Assembly (NCBI GenBank): GCA_017434455.1 | Contig: JAFRFG010000064.1 | Span: 43,714-107,713, forward strand | Direction of reading: 5' to 3' | Origin: Thermoguttaceae bacterium | Lineage (GTDB): Bacteria; Planctomycetota; Planctomycetia; Pirellulales; Thermoguttaceae | Length of the DNA stretch: 64,000 nucleotides | Shown here: positions 51,657-60,121 of the stretch, one piece after another | Position numbering within the stretch: the stretch's first letter is position 1 | Layout: each line of letters opens with the position of its first letter | Notes under the pieces: generated by a model | Databases searched by the model: none | What the model saw: only the letters and a program-made list of their open reading frames with translations | What the model was told of the DNA's origin: nothing | Position numbers and translations under genes: made by a program

Positions 51657-53957
51657 TTAATAGGTTACCGTTACCTCTTGCTGCTCGGCCGTGTCGTTGG
51701 CGTACCGGAAGTAAACCGTGCGGCTTTCCTCGTCCCAGGTGAGGTTGTCGACCCGGCGGCCGCCGACGGTGATTTCCGACGGTTTCTGGGGAAGACGCCA
51801 GCGGGCGGCGACGGTGATCCCCGCGCAGGCGGCGATGGTACAGGTCACGCCGTTATCGCCGCTTTGCCAGCGGTCGATTCTTCCGGCGCACGCCAGCGGC
51901 ATCGCGTCGGGGCCGCTGACGCGGTCCAGGTCCAGAAGCCAGCGCTGCGTGCCGGGGGGGACGGTCACTTCGGTGAGAATCGGCAGGGCGGCGTCGAACA
52001 GGTCGACGTACCGGCCGCGCAGGGTCAGCGGCGGCTCTTCGTCCCGCTCGTCGAGCCCTGAGGCGAGGATATAGGGGCCGCGTGTCTTGAGGAACCAGCC
52101 GCGCTCGACCCAGTTGTCCAAAGAGGCGGTTTTCGCGGCGCCGGCGATCAGCGCGCGGTACTCCTCGGCCGACTCTTTGCTTCGGTCGTAGTACGCCGGC
52201 TCGGTCTTGTCGAAGATCAGCGTCCCGCGGCCGACCGGGTATGTCCCCGGCTGAAGGTCGGGGGGCAGCCCCAGAGAACGAAACAGCGCCTTGTCGCAGC
52301 GCTTGACGGTATCGGCGGGGTTGTCGTTCCACCAGCCGCGCGCCTCGTGGAACGGATCGCTCCCGGTGCCGATGTAGACCAGGACCCCGCCGCCGCGCAC
52401 CCAGTTGGCCAGTTCGGCGTGGATCGCGGGGGTGAGCGGCTTTTGGAACTCGTACGAGAGAATCAAAACTTTGTACGGATCGAGATAGCCGGGGCAGCGG
52501 ACGACGCGGTCGAGGACCGGAACCTCGACCGGAATCCCCGCTTTGAGAAGCGGCAGGGTCAGGGCGAAAAAGCCGCCCAGCCAAAAGCGCTCGTCGTACG
52601 TGGGGAGGCCGCGGTCGAGCACACCGCCGCAGGCGTGGCGGTACAGATCGGGGAAACCGCGCTGGAACATCGCCGAGTCGGACAGAAACACGCCGATCCC
52701 CTCGGTCGCCCCGTTCCACGAAAGCTCTTGCTGATCCATATCGCGCAGCTGCTGGAACACGATATTGAGGATCGTCGCGTAATCGTCGGGAATACCGGTC
52801 GCCTCCGGCGAGCCGGCGGGGAACTTTTCAAGAAAGACGCGGCTCGGCCAGGGGACGACCTGGTAATCGGCGGTGGCCGAACGCATCAGCGAGGCGGTGA
52901 GGGTGCAGAGGTAGTTCCTCCGGTAGTCGGTCCAGTCGTGACGGGGGTCGTCCTCGATCGGGTCGCTGAGAAAGTAAATCCGTTTTCCCGTCCCCCGGAC
53001 CATCTCCGACATCACGCTGTACTCGAGCATCGCCGCCTCGAACGTCCGCTCGCGAAACTGCCCGTGATAGATGTTCGGCGCCCGCGAGGTTCCCGTCCAA
53101 ACCTGGGCGATCAGCCCGTCGATCCCCGGCAGATCGATTAAGGCCGACTCGGGGGAGACGATCCGCGTTTGCGTGTAGGACAACAGCGAGTGCGTCGCGA
53201 CGAGGAAGGTCAGTTCGCGGTCATAGCGCTGCAGGGCGTACTGCTTCAGCGCCGAAGAGATCCGTTCCAGTGCCCGGCCAAAGAGATACGCCTTTAAGAC
53301 ACCGGCGCGGAACTGCGCGTCGCACGTTTCGTCGGGGCGCATGGGGTCTTCGTTGTAATAGGTCCGCCATTGCCGCTTGAACGACTCGCCGAAGCCCGAG
53401 AAGGCCCAAAATTCCGGCTCCTCCAGGCAGATCGAATCGACCCCCGCGTCGACCGCCTTTTTGAGCCGCTCGATCATGTAGTCGCAAAAAGAAATTGACG
53501 GACACAGATAGGGAAAATCGGGGCCGTGAAGCACCAGATCGCCGACGGCCCCGGGGCGGTGAAGCACCCGATCGCCATTGGCGTCGACCTGCGCGTCGTC
53601 CCAGTGATCGACCCCATCCCAATCGCCGCCCAAGTAATCGTCGTAGTTCCCCCACGCCACGCCGGTCATCGCCCGCACGATCGAGCCGGACTTCCGGCGC
53701 CACTGATCGTAACCGGCCACGGCCGCCTCGTCGACGCCGTAGACCATCACCCCGTCGGCCTTGATGTCGTACCTCGGCGAGTATCCCCCGGCCTGCTGAT
53801 AGATGGTCCGAAGCGCCTGCCGGTCCCCCAAAAGGTCGGGAACCGGCCTTTCGGCCAGCAGCGGCGCGGCCAGAAACGATAAAACCAGCGTCCAGCAGGC
53901 GGCGGCCGACGAAAGAAGGGCGCGGAAAAAACGGCGAATCTGTTCTTGAGGGGTCAT
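51657..53957 (-). CDS. Exported glycosidase-like protein, second of a tandem pair
   Basis: A 766-residue protein with a signal peptide (AACWTLVLSFLAAPLLAE, cleavage near residue 40). A barrel-like N-terminal part contains WDGVDHWDDAQVDANGDR and DSICLEEPEFWAFSGFGESF, where the glutamates could be catalytic. Next is a Rossmann/GATase-like part (YKVLILSYEFQKPLTP, ANWVRGGGVLVYIGTG), as in the trimerisation domain of GH42-type beta-galactosidases, and then a beta-rich C-terminus. I therefore suspect a GH42-like or related clan enzyme but cannot name a family. The ATG at 53957 (MTPQEQIRRF) aligns with the start of the upstream paralogue, so the TTG at 53969 is rejected. It begins eight bases after that gene. 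Confidence 0.75.
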   Translation of the reverse strand: MTPQEQIRRFFRALLSSAAACWTLVLSFLAAPLLAERPVPDLLGDRQALRTIYQQAGGYSPRYDIKADGVMVYGVDEAAVAGYDQWRRKSGSIVRAMTGVAWGNYDDYLGGDWDGVDHWDDAQVDANGDRVLHRPGAVGDLVLHGPDFPYLCPSISFCDYMIERLKKAVDAGVDSICLEEPEFWAFSGFGESFKRQWRTYYNEDPMRPDETCDAQFRAGVLKAYLFGRALERISSALKQYALQRYDRELTFLVATHSLLSYTQTRIVSPESALIDLPGIDGLIAQVWTGTSRAPNIYHGQFRERTFEAAMLEYSVMSEMVRGTGKRIYFLSDPIEDDPRHDWTDYRRNYLCTLTASLMRSATADYQVVPWPSRVFLEKFPAGSPEATGIPDDYATILNIVFQQLRDMDQQELSWNGATEGIGVFLSDSAMFQRGFPDLYRHACGGVLDRGLPTYDERFWLGGFFALTLPLLKAGIPVEVPVLDRVVRCPGYLDPYKVLILSYEFQKPLTPAIHAELANWVRGGGVLVYIGTGSDPFHEARGWWNDNPADTVKRCDKALFRSLGLPPDLQPGTYPVGRGTLIFDKTEPAYYDRSKESAEEYRALIAGAAKTASLDNWVERGWFLKTRGPYILASGLDERDEEPPLTLRGRYVDLFDAALPILTEVTVPPGTQRWLLDLDRVSGPDAMPLACAGRIDRWQSGDNGVTCTIAACAGITVAARWRLPQKPSEITVGGRRVDNLTWDEESRTVYFRYANDTAEQQEVTVTY

Positions 53958-53965
53958 AACGGCGG

Positions 53966-56242
53966 TCAATAGGTCACCGTCACCTCTTGCTCCTCGGCCG
54001 TGTCGTTGGCGTACGAGAAGTAAACCGTTCGGCTCCCCTCGTCCCAGGTGAGGGTGTCGACACTTCGGCCGCCGACGGTGATACCGGCCGGCTTTTGGGG
54101 AAGGCGCCAGCGGGCCGCGACGGTGATCCCCTCGCAGGCGGCGATGGTACAGGTCACGCCGGTGTCGCCGCTTTGCCAGCGGTCGATTCTTCCGGCGCAG
54201 GCCAGCGGCATCGCGTCCGGGCCGCTGACGCGGTCCAGATCAAGCAGCCAGCGCTGCGTGCCGGGGGGGACGGGCACTTCGGTGAGAATCGGCAGCGCGG
54301 CGTCGAACAGGTCGACGTACCGGCCGCGCAGCGTCAGCGGGGCGTCTTCACTCGGGTCGTCTTGCTCGTCGAGCGCCGAGGCGAGGATATAGGGGCCGCG
54401 GGTCTTGAGGAACCAGCCGCGCTGAAGGGGTTTTTCCATGCCGGCCGCTTCGGCGGCGCCTGCGATCAGGGCGCGGTACTCGTCGGCCGACTCTTTGCTT
54501 CGGCCATAGTACGCCGGATCGGTGGCATCGAAGATCAGCTTCCCATTGCCGACCGGGTAGGTTCCCGGTTTCAGATCGGGGTCCAGCCCCAGGGATTGGA
54601 ACAGCGCGGTGTCGCAGCGCTTCCCCGTTCCGGCGGTGTTATCGTTCCACCAGCCAAGCGCCTCGTGGAAGGGGTCGCTCCCGGTGCCGACGTAGACCAG
54701 GACCCCGCCGCCGCGCACCCAGTTGGCCAGTTCGGCGTGGATCGCGGGGGTGAGCGGCTTTTGGAACTCGTACGAGAGAACCAGCACTTTGTACGGATCG
54801 AGATAGCCGGGGTAACGGACGGCGTGGTCGAGGACCGGGACCTCGACCGGGATCCCCGCCTTGAGAAGCGGCAGGGTCAGACCGAAGAACCCTCCCAGCC
54901 GCAGCCGTTCGTCGAAGGTGGCTTTATCACGCTCGAGCACGTCGCCGGAGGCGGTGCGCCACAGCTCCGGGGCCCCGCGCTGGAACATCGCCGAGTCGGA
55001 CAGAAGCACGCCGATCCCCTCGGCCGCACCGTTCCACGAAAGCTCTTGCTGATCCATATCGCGCAGCTGCTGGAACACGATATTGAGGATCGTCGCGTAA
55101 TCGGCCGGGATGCCGGTCGCTTCGGGCGAGCCGGCGGGGTATTTCCCGAGGAAGACGCGGCTCGGCCAGGGGGCGACCTCGTAGTCGGCCGTCGCCGAGC
55201 GCATCAGCGAGGCGGTGAGGGTGCAGAGGTAGTTCTTTCGATAGTCGGGCCAGTCGTGATGGGGGTCGTCCTCGATCGGGTCGTTGAGAAAGTAAATTCG
55301 TTTCCCCGTCCCGCGGACCATCTCCGACATCACGCCGTACTCGAGCATCGCCGCCTCGAACGTCCGCTCGCGAAAGACCCCCTGATAGAAGTTCGGCGCG
55401 CGCGAGGTCCCCGTCCAAATCTGCGCGATCAGCCCGTCGATCCCCGGCAGGTCCATTAAGGTCGCCTCGGGCGAGACCATCTGAATCTGTGTGTACGAGA
55501 CCAGCGAGTGGGTCGCGACAAAGAAGGTCAGTTTGCGGCCGTAACGCTTCAGCGCGTACTCTTTCAGCGCCGAGCCGATCCGCTCCAGCGCCCGGCGGTA
55601 GAGATACGCCTTCAGCACACTGGCGCGGTACTGCGCGTCGCAGGTGGAGTCGGGGCGCAGCGGTTCCTCATCGTAATAGATCCGCCACTGCCGCCGGAAC
55701 GACTCGCCGAAGCCGGAGAAGGCCCAGAACTCGGGCTCCTCCAGGCAGATGGAATCGACCCCCGCGTCGACCACCTTCTTGAGCCGCTCGATCATGTAGT
55801 CGCAAAACGAGATCGACGGACACAAATAGGGGACTCCGGGGCCGTGAAGCACCTGATCGCCCCCCGCGTTGACCTGCGCGTCGTCCCAGTGGTCGACCCC
55901 GTCCCATTGGCCGCCTAAGTAATCGGCGTAGTTCCCCCACGCCACGCCGGTCATCATCTGAAGGATCGAGCCGGACTTCTCGCGCCACTGGTCGTAACTG
56001 GCCACGGCCGCGTCGTCGATCCCGTAGACCATCACCCCGTCGGTCTTGATATCGTACCTCGGCGAATACCCCCCGACCTGCTGGTAGGTGGTGCGAAGCG
56101 CCTGACGGTCCCCCAAAAGATTGGGAACCGGCGGCTCGGCCACAAGCGGCGCGCTAAGAAACGAAAAAAACAGCGTCCAGCAGGCGGCGGCCGGCGAAAC
56201 ATGGGCGCGGACAAAACGGCGAATTTGTTCTTGGGAAATCAT
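53966..56242 (-). CDS. Exported glycosidase-like protein, first of a tandem pair
   Basis: A 758-residue paralogue of the gene at 51657, more than four fifths alike by eye through most of its length. It has the same signal peptide type (AACWTLFFSFLSAPLVAE), the CLEEPEFWAF motif and the GATase-like segment YKVLVLSYEFQKPLTP. Differences gather in three places: a shorter segment after DQVLHGPG near residue 130, residues 430-450, and around residues 590-640. Substrate binding is therefore probably where the copies diverge. It is followed eight bases on by the second copy, so they share a transcript. The region upstream (56243-56490) is divergent with the methyltransferase gene. Confidence 0.75.
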   Translation of the reverse strand: MISQEQIRRFVRAHVSPAAACWTLFFSFLSAPLVAEPPVPNLLGDRQALRTTYQQVGGYSPRYDIKTDGVMVYGIDDAAVASYDQWREKSGSILQMMTGVAWGNYADYLGGQWDGVDHWDDAQVNAGGDQVLHGPGVPYLCPSISFCDYMIERLKKVVDAGVDSICLEEPEFWAFSGFGESFRRQWRIYYDEEPLRPDSTCDAQYRASVLKAYLYRRALERIGSALKEYALKRYGRKLTFFVATHSLVSYTQIQMVSPEATLMDLPGIDGLIAQIWTGTSRAPNFYQGVFRERTFEAAMLEYGVMSEMVRGTGKRIYFLNDPIEDDPHHDWPDYRKNYLCTLTASLMRSATADYEVAPWPSRVFLGKYPAGSPEATGIPADYATILNIVFQQLRDMDQQELSWNGAAEGIGVLLSDSAMFQRGAPELWRTASGDVLERDKATFDERLRLGGFFGLTLPLLKAGIPVEVPVLDHAVRYPGYLDPYKVLVLSYEFQKPLTPAIHAELANWVRGGGVLVYVGTGSDPFHEALGWWNDNTAGTGKRCDTALFQSLGLDPDLKPGTYPVGNGKLIFDATDPAYYGRSKESADEYRALIAGAAEAAGMEKPLQRGWFLKTRGPYILASALDEQDDPSEDAPLTLRGRYVDLFDAALPILTEVPVPPGTQRWLLDLDRVSGPDAMPLACAGRIDRWQSGDTGVTCTIAACEGITVAARWRLPQKPAGITVGGRSVDTLTWDEGSRTVYFSYANDTAEEQEVTVTY

Positions 56243-56490
56243 AGCGGCGGTTGTTCTTCAAAAACGTGGGGTTAAGATGGGCCGATGGCTCGTGTCGCAA
56301 AGCACTCCCGCGATTTTACCCGACCAAACGGACGAGCGCAATTCAGTGGGGATTTTTGGCGATCGAACGGCGATTGATAGGGGAACGCCGCGGTGTCGGG
56401 GGGCTTGAATTTCCCCGGTCGGTATGGCACAATTGGCGGAGAGAGGGATCTGTTGTGATGGGGGTATTACGGGGACACTTAGGGTGCAAG

Positions 56491-57492
56491 ATGCCGAAAT
56501 ATAAAAGTAAGCGAGAGGAATCGGGACAGAAGCCGCTGTTTGACGCGGCGGTTTTGACCCAGGAGGACTATCTCCGGGAAGAAATCCCTCTTGAGGAGTG
56601 TTCGGTTTACGACCTAATCGAAAACTACGGTGATCAGCCGTTTCTCTGTCGAAAAGAGGGTCTGCTGTTCGAGGCCGATTCCCTCAGTTGGCTTAAAGGG
56701 GTAAAGAGCGATTCGATCGATGTCGTCTTTGCCGACCCACCGTACAATATTAAAAAGGCGCGGTGGGACTTGTTCTCTTCCCAGGAAGAGTATATCGAGT
56801 GGTCTATGAAGTGGATCACCGAGTGCGCCCGCGTTCTTAAGCCGACCGGTACCCTGTTTATCTGCGGCTTTACCGAGATATTGGCGGATCTGAAGCATCC
56901 GGCTACCCGGTATTTCGACGGCGGCTGCCGTTGGCTGATCTGGTACTATAAAAACAAGGCCAACTTGGGGAATGACTGGGGGAGATCACACGAAAGTATT
57001 TTGCTGCTGAGAAAGTCAAAACAGTTCGTGATGAATACCGACAGCGTGAGGATTCCCTACAACGCGCATACCCTTCGGTACCCCTCTCATCCCCAGGCCG
57101 TGACCAGTCAGTACGGCCAGGGCAAGCCGAGCACGGAGAGCTGGACCCCCGACGCTCGAGGGGCCAAACCGAAGGATGTGATCGAGATTCCCACCACATG
57201 CAACGGTATGGGAGAGAAGACCCCTCACCCCACGCAAAAACCGGAGGAGCTCCTCCGAAAGATCATCCTCGCCTCGAGTCATCCGGGCGATGTTATCCTC
57301 GATCCCTTCTCCGGTTCGGGAACAACTCTGGTCGCTGCCCAGCAGTTGGGCCGCCGCTGGATCGGCTGCGAGATGAACCCCACTTACAACACTTACGCGA
57401 GGGATAGAATCGATTCAATCGTCCCGAAAACCGTCGAGGAATGGATGGCTTATGATCGGCTGGTCGCCGAGCGAAGGAATAAGATTCGATGA
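56491..57492 (+). CDS. Type II DNA methyltransferase, beta class (DPPY before FxGxG)
   Basis: N6-adenine (or N4-cytosine) methyltransferase of a type II restriction-modification system. Motif IV DPPYNIKK (near residue 80) precedes motif I DPFSGSGTTLVAA (near residue 270), the order of the beta class. Also visible are SHESILLLRKSKQ, HPTQKPEELLRKII and GCEMNPTYNTYARDRI. DPPY favours adenine methylation. The start is uncertain: ATG at 56491 (MPKYKSKREE) looks natural, while ATG at 56458 adds 11 residues. The 248-base gap upstream is the divergent promoter area with the glycosidase pair and shows no other gene. It overlaps the endonuclease by four bases. Confidence 0.92.
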   Translation: MPKYKSKREESGQKPLFDAAVLTQEDYLREEIPLEECSVYDLIENYGDQPFLCRKEGLLFEADSLSWLKGVKSDSIDVVFADPPYNIKKARWDLFSSQEEYIEWSMKWITECARVLKPTGTLFICGFTEILADLKHPATRYFDGGCRWLIWYYKNKANLGNDWGRSHESILLLRKSKQFVMNTDSVRIPYNAHTLRYPSHPQAVTSQYGQGKPSTESWTPDARGAKPKDVIEIPTTCNGMGEKTPHPTQKPEELLRKIILASSHPGDVILDPFSGSGTTLVAAQQLGRRWIGCEMNPTYNTYARDRIDSIVPKTVEEWMAYDRLVAERRNKIR

Positions 57493-58388
57493 AACTATCT
57501 ACGCTCATTGAAATCGCCGGGAACAAAGAGAAGTTCGTCTCGGTGGAAAATTATGTGGATTTCTGTCGGTCCTACATCGACTTTTTGGACGAATGTTCGC
57601 CTACAGTTATCACTTCGATGACCGAACCGAACTATAAGTTCATTCAGTACGATGGTGGATTTGGCCATAGGATCACCAGACCGATCAATTCCGATTTGTT
57701 TCTCGGCCCGAAGCTCATCGAGCGGTCGAGTGCGGATTTTCTCCGTATGCTGCCGGATATACGTTCGATCAAAGACGATCACTCCGCGCGGGAAACATTC
57801 AATAAGATGGTCTATACCTGCCAGCAGACCATCGGACTGGCCCTGGATGCCACAGCCGGCGGGAATCGTTCGAAAAAGGTGAACGGAGATCTGTTTGAAC
57901 GCTTTATCCAGCTGCTGATCACAAGAGCCGGTCTTTCCGCGGCGAGCGAAACGGAAAATATCCCAGTTATGGGTACGGATGTTCAGATGAAATTTCAGCA
58001 CGATATCGTGCTTCGGTCACCCAAAGATGAGACGATTAAGGCCATTGGTTCGGTAAAAATCACGAGCAAAGACAGGGGGGATCGGGTATTTTTTGATTCC
58101 TACCTGTACAACAAGCTCACCGGCGGCGATATCCTCCATTTCGCGATCTATCTTCACGATGTACAAAGAAAGGGGACTTCGGGCAGCCACCGCCAAAGAT
58201 CAAATCTGAGGATCGGTTCTACTTTTCTGCCAGGGCATTTCCGCGCCTATACGGTTTTCATCGCCCCCCTGGAGGGAGTTTATTACTGCGATCTGCGGCC
58301 AATGATGAAAACCGATGAGTTCCTCAAACAGCATATCCGCGGAATCGACCACCTGTTTGTTGAGGATATGTGGAATTTCTGTCGATAA
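57489..58388 (+). CDS. Probable type II restriction endonuclease, partner of the adjacent methyltransferase
   Basis: A 299-residue protein whose ATG overlaps the methyltransferase stop (ATGA). It has no similarity I can name, but a likely PD-(D/E)XK core is visible: FQHDIVLRSP (aspartate near residue 171) followed about 17 residues later by AIGSVKITSKDRGDRVFFD, where VK stands for the E/x-K pair. The K-x-T/S-SKDR pattern is common among type II endonucleases. A second conserved-looking helix, KKVNGDLFERFIQLLI, could supply the upstream acidic residue. The position after a beta-class methyltransferase is the main reason for the call. The recognition sequence is unknown. Base composition is slightly more AT-rich than that of the flanking hydrolases. 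Confidence 0.78.
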   Translation: MKLSTLIEIAGNKEKFVSVENYVDFCRSYIDFLDECSPTVITSMTEPNYKFIQYDGGFGHRITRPINSDLFLGPKLIERSSADFLRMLPDIRSIKDDHSARETFNKMVYTCQQTIGLALDATAGGNRSKKVNGDLFERFIQLLITRAGLSAASETENIPVMGTDVQMKFQHDIVLRSPKDETIKAIGSVKITSKDRGDRVFFDSYLYNKLTGGDILHFAIYLHDVQRKGTSGSHRQRSNLRIGSTFLPGHFRAYTVFIAPLEGVYYCDLRPMMKTDEFLKQHIRGIDHLFVEDMWNFCR

Positions 58389-58435
58389 ATTGTCGATAAG
58401 TGGGGGAAATCGCCGCGTATATCAGCCGGAGAATT

Positions 58436-58467
58436 AAAAGGCCGCGCCATTTGGCGCGGCCTTTTTT
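58436..58467. terminator. Bidirectional intrinsic terminator between convergent genes
   Basis: A perfect 13-bp stem (58436-58448 with 58453-58465) with a four-base loop is flanked by As on the left and Ts to 58467 on the right. It serves the endonuclease on the plus strand and the ceramidase-like gene (stop at 58471) on the minus strand. Confidence 0.9.
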
Positions 58468-58470
58468 GAA

Positions 58471-59880
58471 TTACTTCTGCGGCGCGCCTTCCCATCCCGG
58501 GTGGGCGATCAGATCGGCGAGGACCTCGCGGATGCCGTTCTTTAAGACCGGCTCGATCTCGGGGGTGACCAGGCACGAGGTCGGCTCCGATTCGTATCCC
58601 CCCTCGTCGAACGCCTTGGCCAGCGGCATGTAGTCGTAGATCCCGTTCGCGTTGGCGGCGGTCGCCAGGAAGTTCTCGGGGACCAGTTCCTGCGCGTAGA
58701 GCTGGTACTCGACGCACGGTTCCGACAAGCCGAACGAGAGGATATTCACCTCGCCGGCGTTAAAACGGGTGATCGGCGCCTTTCGCCAGTGCTCCATTGT
58801 CTTTTCGAAGTACGCCCGCATCCCCCAGGTCACGTGGTTGGGGTTGGCCCGCTCGGGATCGAACGGAAGGGTGATCTCGACGCGGTACAGCCGAATCGGC
58901 CCGCCGGCGCGGTCTTCCAGCCGGGAAAGGTTCTTCACCAGGTATTCCCCCAGGCGCGTCCCTAAAGCGGCGATCGCCTCCGCGTCGGCCGAGGGGTTGT
59001 ATTTGCCGAACGTGACGTTCCCGCCGCAGCCGTTGAAATAGAAGTGCTCGGTGTCGGGGGTCTTTTCGCGGGCGTACCGCACGGCCCACCCGGGGACGTC
59101 GCCGGATACCATGCTTCGCCGATAGGCCGCCTGGGGATGGGAAGCGTAGAAGTGAAGCGCGGCGTAAACGCCGCCGTCTTCTTGGACCAGCGCCACGGTC
59201 CGCAGCATCGGGTCGATCACGCCGGTCGGCCACGCCTGGTGGGCGGGGTCGGTATCCATCGAAAAGCGCATCGCGACACACTTGCCGTTTTCGTCGACCA
59301 GCCGACGGTTCGACGCCAGGCCGCCGATACGCGTTTCGGCCGTCTTCAGCCCGGCGATGGGGACCCAGGCGTCTTCGGCCACGAGGCGGCCGATCTCGGC
59401 GGTGATGTCGCCGATCGATTTGGCGACGTAGCCCGGGTCGCTCCCCACCAGGGGAAGGGGTTTGCCTTGGTCGTCGAGCGCGCCGGCCGGGGGATTATAC
59501 TCGGGAGCGACACGCATCGAGTCGTGCTGGTGAACCACGTGCAGAAAGACATGCTCCGGCGGGCAGCCGGCGGCCTCGGCGATTCTTTGCTGCCAATCCT
59601 CGTAGGTTTCGCCGGAAAGATGTATGTAGTCGCAGGTGCACCAGACGACCCGCGCGGCGCCGTCGTCGAGGAGAACCCCGCCGACATAGATCGGCATATC
59701 GACCTTGTTGTTCGGGCAGTAGGCCAGATCGAGCCCGATCGCCGGGGTGACGTCGACCCTAAAGCGGATCGCCTTGTACGGCGCGTCGGCCGGCGCGGGG
59801 GCGGCCGCGGCCAAGGCGACCGTCAAAACCCAAAGCGCCGCGGCGGCGCGAAGCCAATAAACGGTATTTCGGGGGATCAT
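58471..59880 (-). CDS. Secreted neutral-ceramidase-like protein
   Basis: A 469-residue exported protein with signal peptide (LRAAAALWVLTVALAAAAPA). The N-terminal pattern FRVDVTPAIGLDL, then GGVLLDDG-ARVVWCTCDYIHL, is that of the neutral/alkaline non-lysosomal ceramidase N-domain. Candidate metal ligands are in HVVHQHDSMR and HFYASHPQAA, and the FNGCGGNVTFGKYN segment corresponds to the conserved glycine-rich active-site region. Enzymes of this family are amidases; planctomycetes have many versions of unknown substrate. AAGGA lies 12 bases before the ATG. A near-copy begins at the right edge of the window on the same strand. Confidence 0.78.
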   Translation of the reverse strand: MIPRNTVYWLRAAAALWVLTVALAAAAPAPADAPYKAIRFRVDVTPAIGLDLAYCPNNKVDMPIYVGGVLLDDGAARVVWCTCDYIHLSGETYEDWQQRIAEAAGCPPEHVFLHVVHQHDSMRVAPEYNPPAGALDDQGKPLPLVGSDPGYVAKSIGDITAEIGRLVAEDAWVPIAGLKTAETRIGGLASNRRLVDENGKCVAMRFSMDTDPAHQAWPTGVIDPMLRTVALVQEDGGVYAALHFYASHPQAAYRRSMVSGDVPGWAVRYAREKTPDTEHFYFNGCGGNVTFGKYNPSADAEAIAALGTRLGEYLVKNLSRLEDRAGGPIRLYRVEITLPFDPERANPNHVTWGMRAYFEKTMEHWRKAPITRFNAGEVNILSFGLSEPCVEYQLYAQELVPENFLATAANANGIYDYMPLAKAFDEGGYESEPTSCLVTPEIEPVLKNGIREVLADLIAHPGWEGAPQK

Positions 59881-60013
59881 CGGTGTTTTCTTTCCTTATG
59901 GGGGGGAAGGGAGAGGGGAACGGTGTTGGGCGCGCCGGATGGCTAACGGTTCATTATAACCGCCGAGGGTTTGGAAAACCACAAATTCCCGGTGCGCGCC
60001 CGCGCCGGAATTG

Positions 60014-60042
60014 TTGAATTCGCTGTTTCGGTTCGATATACT
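60014..60042 (+). promoter_or_regulatory. Sigma70-type promoter for the DegT-family gene
   Basis: TTGAAT (60014-60019), a 17-base spacer and TATACT (60037-60042) lie in the 241-base divergent gap 59881-60121, about 80 bases before the ATG at 60122. I see nothing else certain in that gap. Confidence 0.6.
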
Positions 60043-60121
60043 CAAGATATCGATCATTTAAAACAGTACGGGGAGAGCATTCCCGCGAGAAACCGCATTC
60101 CCTTTCAAGGAGCCCGCAACG

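Noticed and set aside
53987..55459. Plus-strand open frame of 490 codons, and a similar one at 52347-53141
   Set aside because: Both are antisense to the tandem glycosidase-like genes and occur at matching places in the two paralogues, as expected for a shadow of conserved codons.
56243..56490. N-terminal extension of the type II methyltransferase to the TTG at 56251
   Set aside because: The extra residues are Arg/Gly-rich without family resemblance and would fill the divergent promoter area; ATGs at 56458 and 56491 are more likely starts.
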